Assembly: GCF_004138495.1 (NCBI RefSeq)
Contig: NZ_ML142852.1
Coordinates: 55,405-61,188, forward strand
Reading direction: 5' to 3'
DNA length: 5,784 nt
Source: Phytoactinopolyspora endophytica
Lineage (GTDB): Bacteria > Actinomycetota > Actinomycetes > Jiangellales > Jiangellaceae
How positions within the stretch are numbered: the stretch's first letter is position 1; each line of letters opens with the position of its first letter. A program made the position numbers and the translations under genes. The notes beneath the pieces were generated by a model, which was not told where the DNA came from, made no database searches, and was given only the letters and a program-made list of their open reading frames with translations. Positions 1 through 5,046 of the stretch are shown here, piece after piece.

Positions 1-1
1 C

Positions 2-367
2 CGGTTCGCCGATCCACTGCCGATCGGGGTGCTCGATTACGCCGTCGAAGTGCCGGGCCACCCCGACGACCTGGTGCCCTACACACCGCCGGACGCCGCC
101 GAGCCGGCGCTGCAGTACCACGGTGCCAGTCATACACTCGGCGGCCTGGTGGAACAGGCGCACGACCGGGCACGCCAGCTCGGCGCCGGCCCCGGCACCC
201 GGCTGCTGGTCAGCACTCAGGACCTGCGCTCGGCGCTGCTCGATGCCCTCCTCGTACCCCTTGTCGTCGGCGGGTCCTCGGTGCTGGTCCGCCATGAGGA
301 TGCGGCCGGCCGAGACACCCGAGTCGCCTCCGAACGAGTCACGGTCGTACCGCCGGCCGCGCCGTAG
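2..367 (+). CDS. TIGR03089 family protein, C-terminal part (5' end outside window)
   Basis: The reading frame is open from base 2 and ends at TAG 365-367, so about 121 C-terminal residues are visible. The start lies to the left of the window. The visible segment begins RFADPLPIGVLDYAVEVPGH, and further motifs are LVPYTPPDAAEPAL and VLVRHEDAAGRDTRVASERV. This pattern matches what I know of the actinobacterial TIGR03089 family, which resembles a shortened AMP-binding (acyl-adenylate) protein of roughly 230-250 residues and has no established function. As I recall, the mycobacterial member sits beside a LytR-CpsA-Psr gene near dTDP-rhamnose and cell-wall glycosyltransferase genes, which would fit the glycosyltransferase that follows here. 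The methionine readable at base 29 (GTG) is internal and is not the true start. A strong hairpin begins three bases after the stop, so this gene probably ends its own transcript. Family assignment is from recalled sequence pattern, with good confidence. Confidence 0.8.
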   Translation, partial: RFADPLPIGVLDYAVEVPGHPDDLVPYTPPDAAEPALQYHGASHTLGGLVEQAHDRARQLGAGPGTRLLVSTQDLRSALLDALLVPLVVGGSSVLVRHEDAAGRDTRVASERVTVVPPAAP

Positions 368-370
368 GGT

Positions 371-403
371 GGCAATGCCGGGTCCGCCTGACCCGGCATT
401 GCC
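371..403 (+). terminator. Perfect 14-bp stem-loop after the TIGR03089 gene
   Basis: Bases 371-384 (GGCAATGCCGGGTC) are the exact reverse complement of 390-403 (GACCCGGCATTGCC), with a five-base loop CGCCT. The hairpin starts three bases after the TAG stop of the upstream gene. No T-run follows (GCGCGGCCC), as is common for stem-only terminators in high-GC actinobacteria. It separates the TIGR03089 gene from the glycosyltransferase gene. Confidence 0.85.
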
Positions 404-455
404 GCGCGGCCCGGCTCTTCCGACGCGGTCCGGGTGCGGGCGTAAGGCCCGGAGC

Positions 456-2744
456 ATGGCATTATCGTCTCCCGTGTCTGGAACCGATGCCCACTTCGTG
501 GATGTGCTCGACGTGTCCGACCTGCGTTTCGCGGGTGGGACGGCGCACAGCATCGCCGAGGAGGTCAGAGCCCAGCACGCCGCCGGTTTCAGCACCGCTC
601 TGATTCACCTGAACGGACCGCTTGTGGCCAAGGTCTCACCGGTCAACGCGCAGATCAGGCAGGAGGTCCAGCAGGGTCACGCGGAGCTGCTGGTGCGCGG
701 GGAACGGGTTCGCGCACGCGCAGCCGTGGTCCGGCATCCCGCCGTCCTGGAGTACGCGGCCGACCAGTTGCCACCGATCGAGACGGACCACGTCGTCATC
801 GTCGCGAACGCCGCACCGCACGACATCGACGGGCACGAGCACTACCGCCCGGAACAGGTTCACCAGATCGCTCGGCAACGCTTCGGTCGAGAACCGCTGT
901 GGGCGCCGATCGGCCCCCAGGTCCGCCAGTCGATCGCGGGTCGCGTGCCGCCCGCGTCACTGCTCGAGTCCGACTGGGTGAACATCATCGATGTTGAGGC
1001 GTGGGAGGTCGAGCGGACCGGCCCGCGCGGGCATCGGCCCGTCGTCGGACGGCACAGCCGGGCCTCGGCTCAGAAATGGCCGCGCGACGTCGAGACGCTG
1101 CAGGCGGTCTATCCCGTCGACGGCTCGTGGACGGTGCGCGTCCTCGGCGGGGCTGAGCCCGCCGAAGCACTGCTCGGGAAACTTCCGGACTCGTGGGAGG
1201 TGTACGAGTTCGGGGCGATGTCGCCCAAGGAGTTCTTGGCCGGGCTGGACTTCTTCGTCTACTACCATGATCCGCGCTGGGTCGAGGCATTCGGTCGAAC
1301 CGTCCTCGAAGCTCTGGCCAGCGGTGTTCCGGCGATCCTGCCGCCGGCCTTCGAGCCGTTGTTCGGTGCCGCCGCGATCTACGCCGAGCCCCCGGCCGTG
1401 CGGCGCATCGTCGACCGTCTCTACGCGGACCGGAGGGCGTATGAGGACCAGGTGGCACGCGCCGCCGACGTCGCGCGGAGCCGGTTCGGCCATCAGGCGC
1501 ACATCGCACGCCTGGCGGAACTGATCGGCACCGCGTCCGACGGGCCGGATGCTCCCGGCACGGCCGTCACCGACGAGCACGCGGCACTCACCCGTCCAGT
1601 GGAGCCACCTCGGCTCCCGGAGGTCGCACTGACTGTGCCGGCCGCGGCAGAGGATGCGGGCGGCCCTCGCGCAGCGGAGGTCGAGCGGATACCGGTGCTG
1701 TTCATCTCCAGCAACGGCTCCGGCATGGGACACCTGACCCGGCTGCTCGCCTACGCCGTCCGCGCGGAGGCCGGCTCGCGGGTGGAACCGCACTTCCTCT
1801 CCTTGTCACAGGCCGCACCTGTCGTCAGCAACTTCGGCTACACGTACGAGTACCTGCCATCGATGACCGCGACCGGCCTGGCGCCCGGCCGGTGGCACGC
1901 CTACTTCGCGGAGTCGGTGGCGCAGGTGATGGACCGGATCCGCCCGGCCGTCGTCGTCTTCGACGGAACGTGGCCGTACGAGGGCATCCCGGCGGTCCGC
2001 GAGACCTTCCCCGACGCGCGATGGCTGTGGTCCCGGCGTGGCATGTGGAAGCCCGGACAGGGCACTGACCGGCTGCACAAGGCGGACTGGTTCGACCTGG
2101 TGCTCGAGCCGGGAGACCTTGCCTCCCCGGCGGACCGCGGCGTGACCGGCAAGACGGCCGCGGCCCGCGTCGGCCCGGTCACCCTGCTCGACACCGCGGA
2201 TCTGGACGAACGCGCCGAGGCACGGGCGGCGCTCGGCGTCGATCCAGACGTCCAGCTCGCCCTGGTCTCACTCGGCGCCGGGAACATCAACGACACCAGC
2301 GGCGACGTCGGCGCGTCCATCGCCGCGCTCCGCGACCTGGGGGTCGAGGTCTGCGTCACCAAGCCAGAGATCGCCGCGGACGGCGGCGAGCACACCGACG
2401 TGCATGTCGTGCGCACCTACCCGCTGTCGCGCTACTATCGCGCGTTCGACGTCGCGGTCAGCGCAGCCGGGTACAACTCGTTCCACGAGCTCCTGCGGTT
2501 CGGCGTGCCGACCCTGTTCGTCCCGAACCGCCAGACCGCGCTGGACGATCAGGAGGCGCGTGCCAGGTTCGCCGCGGAAAGCGGCCTGGCCCACCAGCTC
2601 CCGTCGGTCACCGTCCAGACGGCAGAGCCGATGCTGGCGGATCTGCTCGCCCACGGACCCGAGATGATCGAACGCGTGAAAGAGATCGACCCGGGCAACG
2701 GCGCAGCCGAAGCCGCCACGTACATCGCCAATCTGATCCGCTGA
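456..2744 (+). CDS. Two-domain glycosyltransferase (GT4-like module fused to MurG/GT28-like module)
   Basis: This 762-aa cytoplasmic protein, with no signal peptide or membrane segment, carries two GT-B glycosyltransferase modules. Residues about 15-355 look GT4-like: a glycine-containing N-terminal loop (LRFAGGTAHSIAEEV), the segment VVGRHSRASAQKWP before the second Rossmann half, and the E-x7-E nucleotide-sugar motif EAFGRTVLE (E277, E285). Residues about 361-410 are a Pro/Ala-rich linker. Residues about 410-762 resemble MurG and diacylglycerol glycosyltransferases (GT28/GT1): ISSNGSGMGHLTR near residue 420 matches the glycine-rich acceptor loop, and SAAGYNSFHELLRFGVPTLF (from about residue 669) matches the C-terminal donor-binding motif. 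Single GT modules are usually 350-420 residues, so this is a true double enzyme. It probably adds two sugars to a cell-surface glycopolymer; substrates cannot be read. ATG 456 is chosen because AAGG (444-447) lies eight bases upstream. GTG 474 is the alternative (756 aa) and could be leaderless behind CATTAT 460-465. The open frame extending back to base 123 is a shadow of the upstream gene. Confidence 0.88.
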   Translation: MALSSPVSGTDAHFVDVLDVSDLRFAGGTAHSIAEEVRAQHAAGFSTALIHLNGPLVAKVSPVNAQIRQEVQQGHAELLVRGERVRARAAVVRHPAVLEYAADQLPPIETDHVVIVANAAPHDIDGHEHYRPEQVHQIARQRFGREPLWAPIGPQVRQSIAGRVPPASLLESDWVNIIDVEAWEVERTGPRGHRPVVGRHSRASAQKWPRDVETLQAVYPVDGSWTVRVLGGAEPAEALLGKLPDSWEVYEFGAMSPKEFLAGLDFFVYYHDPRWVEAFGRTVLEALASGVPAILPPAFEPLFGAAAIYAEPPAVRRIVDRLYADRRAYEDQVARAADVARSRFGHQAHIARLAELIGTASDGPDAPGTAVTDEHAALTRPVEPPRLPEVALTVPAAAEDAGGPRAAEVERIPVLFISSNGSGMGHLTRLLAYAVRAEAGSRVEPHFLSLSQAAPVVSNFGYTYEYLPSMTATGLAPGRWHAYFAESVAQVMDRIRPAVVVFDGTWPYEGIPAVRETFPDARWLWSRRGMWKPGQGTDRLHKADWFDLVLEPGDLASPADRGVTGKTAAARVGPVTLLDTADLDERAEARAALGVDPDVQLALVSLGAGNINDTSGDVGASIAALRDLGVEVCVTKPEIAADGGEHTDVHVVRTYPLSRYYRAFDVAVSAAGYNSFHELLRFGVPTLFVPNRQTALDDQEARARFAAESGLAHQLPSVTVQTAEPMLADLLAHGPEMIERVKEIDPGNGAAEAATYIANLIR

Positions 2745-2755
2745 CCATCGACACT

Positions 2756-2764
2756 AAGGTGGTG
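2756..2764 (+). promoter_or_regulatory. Ribosome binding site deciding the GTG 2768 start
   Basis: AAGGTGGTG at 2756-2764 places an AAGG core eight bases before GTG 2768. Two in-frame GTG codons (2759, 2762) lie inside this site and are therefore unlikely starts. The overlapping TAAGGT (2755-2760) also fits the TANNNT -10 pattern seven bases before the same GTG, so a leaderless internal transcript is an alternative reading of the same bases. Either way the start falls at 2768. Confidence 0.5.
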
Positions 2765-2767
2765 CCC

Positions 2768-3319
2768 GTGGCGAGCAACCCGAGAGTGCGCAAGGCCGGC
2801 CGATACGTCCGACGTCTGCCGGGGTACCGCTACGCCCGCCGGGCGTTGCTGCCCCGGATCCGGCAGAGCAACAGCGCACGGTCTCTGGTCAAACGCGTCT
2901 TCGACGTCGACGCCGCGCAGTCCGCCCCACTCGACGTCGCGCCGGGAAACGTCCTCGGCGGCGTCGGCACGGAACGGCTACCCGTCGTCGTCGTCCTGAT
3001 GCTCGACGTCCCAGCGGAGCGCATCGAGCCGATCGTCGACGAAATCGCCCGGTTGCAGTTGCTGACCGCGGGGTTCCGTCCGGTGATCGTGATGGACGTT
3101 CCGCAGCTCGGCGCCCCGCGTCGCTACGCCTACCCCACCGAGCTGCTCATCTCACGCGTGACATGGGCCGATGAGTACCAGGAATGGGACGAGTACGCCC
3201 GGCAGCGGCTGGGGCGCATCATCACCACCTACCGCAGCGCGGCCACCGTCGTCGTCGGCCCGGATGGGCTCGACGACACGAACCGGCTCATCCTCACCAG
3301 CTGCGCCCCAGCCGGCTGA
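2768..3319 (+). CDS. Hypothetical protein of glycan locus, 183 aa, unknown function
   Basis: I do not recognise a named family. Residues 1-47 are very rich in Arg and Lys (RVRKAGRYVRRLPGYRYARR and onward), with no hydrophobic membrane span or signal peptide. This basic stretch could bind the membrane surface or a partner. Residues about 71-170 look like a compact alpha/beta domain: strand LPVVVVLMLDV, helix AERIEPIVDEIARLQLL, strand FRPVIVMDVPQ, then YPTELLISRVTW, an aromatic and acidic patch (DEYQEWDEYARQRL) and strand TVVVGPDGL. The order suggests a Rossmann-like fold, but no catalytic motif is obvious. It starts 23 bases after the double glycosyltransferase stop on the same strand, so the two are probably co-transcribed, and it may serve the same glycan pathway as an accessory protein or degenerate glycosyltransferase-like domain. 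GTG 2768 is chosen from ribosome-site spacing. The reading frame and codon use look genuine; the function is unknown. Confidence 0.75.
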   Translation: MASNPRVRKAGRYVRRLPGYRYARRALLPRIRQSNSARSLVKRVFDVDAAQSAPLDVAPGNVLGGVGTERLPVVVVLMLDVPAERIEPIVDEIARLQLLTAGFRPVIVMDVPQLGAPRRYAYPTELLISRVTWADEYQEWDEYARQRLGRIITTYRSAATVVVGPDGLDDTNRLILTSCAPAG

Positions 3320-3374
3320 GCTCTTCTGCCACAACGTCGCGGATGTAAGCCGCCGATTCTAGTGCCCCGTAAAG

Positions 3375-3415
3375 CCGGTCTCTTGGTCGCAAAATCATGA
3401 CCGGGACTACCCCGG
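3375..3415 (+). terminator. Weak, overlapping hairpins downstream of the 183-aa gene
   Basis: CCGGTC (3375-3380) can pair with GACCGG (3399-3404) across an 18-base loop, and CCGGG (3401-3405) can pair with CCCGG (3411-3415) across five bases. The two share bases 3401-3404, so they cannot form together. They lie 56-96 bases past the stop of the 183-aa gene and could end that transcript, but the stems are short and no T-run follows. The rest of the 184-bp spacer 3320-3503 has no convincing gene; it becomes AT-richer towards the TetR promoter. Confidence 0.25.
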
Positions 3416-3465
3416 CGAACAGGCGTCCTGGGTTATCCGACGCGTTGTCCAGGGGGAAGAATATT

Positions 3466-3483
3466 TACGACCGTTCGGTCTTA
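3466..3483. promoter_or_regulatory. TetR-type operator palindrome upstream of the TetR gene
   Basis: The core GACCGTTCGGTC (3469-3480) has perfect 5-bp arms around a central TT. One mismatched position out on each side, TA (3466-3467) and TA (3482-3483) continue the dyad, giving TAnGACCGnnCGGTCnTA. Operators of this form are typical of TetR regulators. It ends 20 bases before the proposed ATG of the TetR gene and occupies the place where the -35 element would be, so binding should block transcription of the regulator and of the genes behind it. The operator is seen directly; autoregulation is inference. Confidence 0.75.
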
Positions 3484-3489
3484 TTGTGT

Positions 3490-3495
3490 TATGGT
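3490..3495 (+). promoter_or_regulatory. Probable -10 element of a leaderless TetR transcript
   Basis: TATGGT matches the actinobacterial TANNNT -10 pattern and ends eight bases before ATG 3504, putting the expected transcription start at or next to the A of the start codon. No Shine-Dalgarno sequence is present before that ATG, which supports leaderless translation. No good -35 hexamer is visible; the operator palindrome fills that position. Confidence 0.5.
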
Positions 3496-3503
3496 CATTC
3501 GTC

Positions 3504-4148
3504 ATGGATGTGAAAGAGCGCGTGGATGGGCGGCTGGTCCGCGGTCAGCGCACCCGGGAGGCAGTGCTCGACGCGGCCGTGTCGCTGGCATCCGTGCACG
3601 GTCTGGACGGGTTGTCGCTGGGCAGGCTCGCCGACCACCTGGATGTCAGCAAGTCCGGCCTGTTCGCGCATTGGCGTACCAAGGAGCAGCTCCAGCTGGA
3701 CACGATCGAGCAGGCACGCAGGCAGTGGACGGATCGCGTCATTGCACCCGCGCTGACTGCCCCGCATGGGCTGCGACGGCTCTTCGCTGTCCACGAGTCC
3801 CGGTTGGCGTTCTATGCCGACGGCGTCCTGCCCGGCGGCTGTTTCTTCCTTGCCGCTCAGACCGAGTACGACGACCGGGACGGCGCGGTGCGAGAAAGGG
3901 TCGGCGCTGCCGTCAACGAGTGGCTCACGTTCATCCGGTCGCTGGTAGACGACGCCATCGCCCGCGGTGAGCTGGCCGCCGATGTCGACGCTGGACAGCT
4001 GACGTTTGAGATCGATGCCCTGGGCGAGATGACCGTTATCCATGCCCGGCTCGCCGATCACGCCGGCACCTACCGCTATGCCCGCCGGGCCGTGCTCGAC
4101 AGGCTTCGCCACCTTGCGGCCGACCCCACCATCCTTCCGGCGGAATAA
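3504..4148 (+). CDS. TetR/AcrR family transcriptional regulator
   Basis: This 214-aa protein has the usual TetR length. Residues about 15-62 form the DNA-binding domain: RTREAVLDAAVSLASVHGLDG, then the helix-turn-helix LGRLADHLDVSKSGLFAHWR (residues 39-58) and the following KEQL. The C-terminal ligand and dimer domain contains LPGGCFFLAAQTEYDDRDGA (residues 109-128), a pattern seen in many TetR regulators. Cys113 sits in the same kind of GGC context as the sensing cysteine of some electrophile-responsive members such as NemR, but that parallel is only suggestive. ATG 3504 is preferred over GTG 3486 because TetR proteins usually have a short lead before the helix-turn-helix and because a -10 element lies just upstream. 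A perfect palindrome in front suggests self-repression. A thioesterase-like remnant starts five bases after the stop and a DJ-1/PfpI gene follows on the same strand, so these are probably its targets. The ligand is unknown. Confidence 0.92.
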   Translation: MDVKERVDGRLVRGQRTREAVLDAAVSLASVHGLDGLSLGRLADHLDVSKSGLFAHWRTKEQLQLDTIEQARRQWTDRVIAPALTAPHGLRRLFAVHESRLAFYADGVLPGGCFFLAAQTEYDDRDGAVRERVGAAVNEWLTFIRSLVDDAIARGELAADVDAGQLTFEIDALGEMTVIHARLADHAGTYRYARRAVLDRLRHLAADPTILPAE

Positions 4149-4152
4149 CCCC

Positions 4153-4305
4153 ATGGACTCTGGGCACGCCCGACCCATCGATATCTACGTGACCGACCTC
4201 GACGCCGCTGGGACGGTGAACAGATCACGGTGCGCGGTACTCCTGGAGCGGGCGCTGACCGCGCACCCTTCGGCAGCCAAGGACCTGCGGACATGGCGCA
4301 CATGA
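4153..4305 (+). pseudogene. Truncated hotdog-fold (4HBT) thioesterase remnant, 50 codons
   Basis: The frame runs from ATG 4153, five bases after the TetR stop and eight bases after a GGCGGA ribosome-site-like stretch, to TGA 4303-4305. Its first part contains DLDAAGTVNRSRCAVLLERA (residues 15-34). The spacing D-x-D-A-x-G-x-V-N-x-x-R-x4-L-E-x-A equals that of the active-site segment of acyl-CoA thioesterases of the 4HBT family (typically WxDxDxxGHVNN...YLEEA). Such enzymes are usually 130-160 residues; here the remaining roughly 100 residues, including the long hotdog strands, are missing, and what follows HPSAAKDLRTWRT is the DJ-1 gene. The His of GHVNN is Thr and the second Asn is Arg, which also suggests decay. 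I read it as the 5' stub of a deleted gene. It may still be translated, because its TGA overlaps an in-frame ATG (4302) of the next gene as ATGA, which could couple their translation. A genuine small protein is the alternative. Confidence 0.5.
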
Positions 4306-5021
4306 CCCAGATCGCCATATTGATCTATCCGGGCTTCACCGCCCTGGACGCGGTCGGCCCTTACGAAGTCCTGTCCCGGTTACCCAACGCCCGGGTGACG
4401 TTCGTGGCTCGCCAGCCCGGCCTGGTGCATTCGGACACCGGCGCTCTGGTCATGCGCGCCGAAGCAGCCATCGACGAGCTGCCGTCCCCGGACGTGCTGG
4501 TCATCCCCGGCGGACTACTCGGCTCGTTCGCGGTAGCGAAAGACCAGAAACTGGTGGACTGGGTACGCACGGCACACCAGACGGCTCAGTGGACCACCTC
4601 GGTCTGCACCGGAGCGCTGCTGCTCGGCGCAGCCGGACTGCTCGACGGACATTCGGCTACCACCCACTGGGCGGCTCGTGATCGGATGGCCCGCTACGAG
4701 GCGACCTACGTTCCGGAGCGGCTGGTCCGCCATGGCACAGTAATGACGGCGGCTGGAGTGTCCGCCGGCATTGACATGGCCCTCGTACTGGCCGCCGAGC
4801 TTCGAGGTGCACCAGTGGCGAAGGCCATCCAGCTGCTCATCGAATACGCCCCGCAGCCGCCGTTCACATCCGGCTCATTGGCGACATCACAACCTGAGAC
4901 GGTCACTCTCGCGACCGGTCTGCTGCGCAAGGCGGCGATCCGCGACGCCAGTCGACGGGCCTGGAAAACGGTGAGAACCGCTCTGTCCCGCCCTCAGCCC
5001 CTGCCGACCGAGCCTCAATGA
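4293..5021 (+). CDS. DJ-1/PfpI family protein, isonitrile hydratase-like
   Basis: This 242-aa cytosolic protein has the class I glutamine amidotransferase-like (DJ-1/PfpI) fold. Motifs in order: IAILIYPGFTALDAVGPYEV with D19 and E25; VLVIPGGLLG (residues 68-77); the nucleophile elbow SVCTGALLLGAAGLLDG with C105; ATTHW with H125; then AAGVSAGIDMALVLAAEL and AIQLLIEYAPQPPF. These are the landmarks of the isonitrile hydratase (InhA) type, which turns isonitriles into N-substituted formamides using an Asp near the N-terminus and the elbow Cys; both are present at about the right spacing (D19, C105). AraC-type relatives share this domain but have an extra helix-turn-helix, which is absent here. 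The last 40 or so residues are a basic, Pro-rich tail with no family match I know. AAGGA (4279-4283) lies nine bases before ATG 4293. ATG 4302 is the alternative: it begins MTQIAILIYPGF, as relatives do, and overlaps the TGA of the thioesterase remnant. Family is sure; the isonitrile substrate is not. Confidence 0.9.
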   Translation: MAHMTQIAILIYPGFTALDAVGPYEVLSRLPNARVTFVARQPGLVHSDTGALVMRAEAAIDELPSPDVLVIPGGLLGSFAVAKDQKLVDWVRTAHQTAQWTTSVCTGALLLGAAGLLDGHSATTHWAARDRMARYEATYVPERLVRHGTVMTAAGVSAGIDMALVLAAELRGAPVAKAIQLLIEYAPQPPFTSGSLATSQPETVTLATGLLRKAAIRDASRRAWKTVRTALSRPQPLPTEPQ

Positions 5022-5046
5022 TCCGGGTCTCCATACAGCTGTCCGG

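Noticed and set aside
123..455. Open frame extending the double glycosyltransferase 111 codons further upstream
   Set aside because: It overlaps the TIGR03089 gene in another frame and then crosses the terminator hairpin. Its residues are Arg/Pro/Ser-rich shadow sequence, unlike a glycosyltransferase N-terminus.
957..1793. 278-codon open frame on the minus strand within the glycosyltransferase gene
   Set aside because: Composition is typical of antisense shadow (Arg, Gly, Asp, His rich), with no motifs; the plus strand carries conserved glycosyltransferase signatures.
2825..4090. Near-identical 20-base stretches at 2825-2844 and 4071-4090 (one mismatch)
   Set aside because: Both lie in frame and encode YRYARRA in unrelated proteins. 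With Arg/Ala-rich high-GC coding this is best explained by chance, and flanking bases do not match as a repeat would.
3495..4178. 227-codon open frame on the minus strand opposite the TetR gene
   Set aside because: It lies entirely across the TetR gene, which has clear helix-turn-helix motifs. Long antisense frames are common in high-GC DNA and this one shows no recognisable domain.
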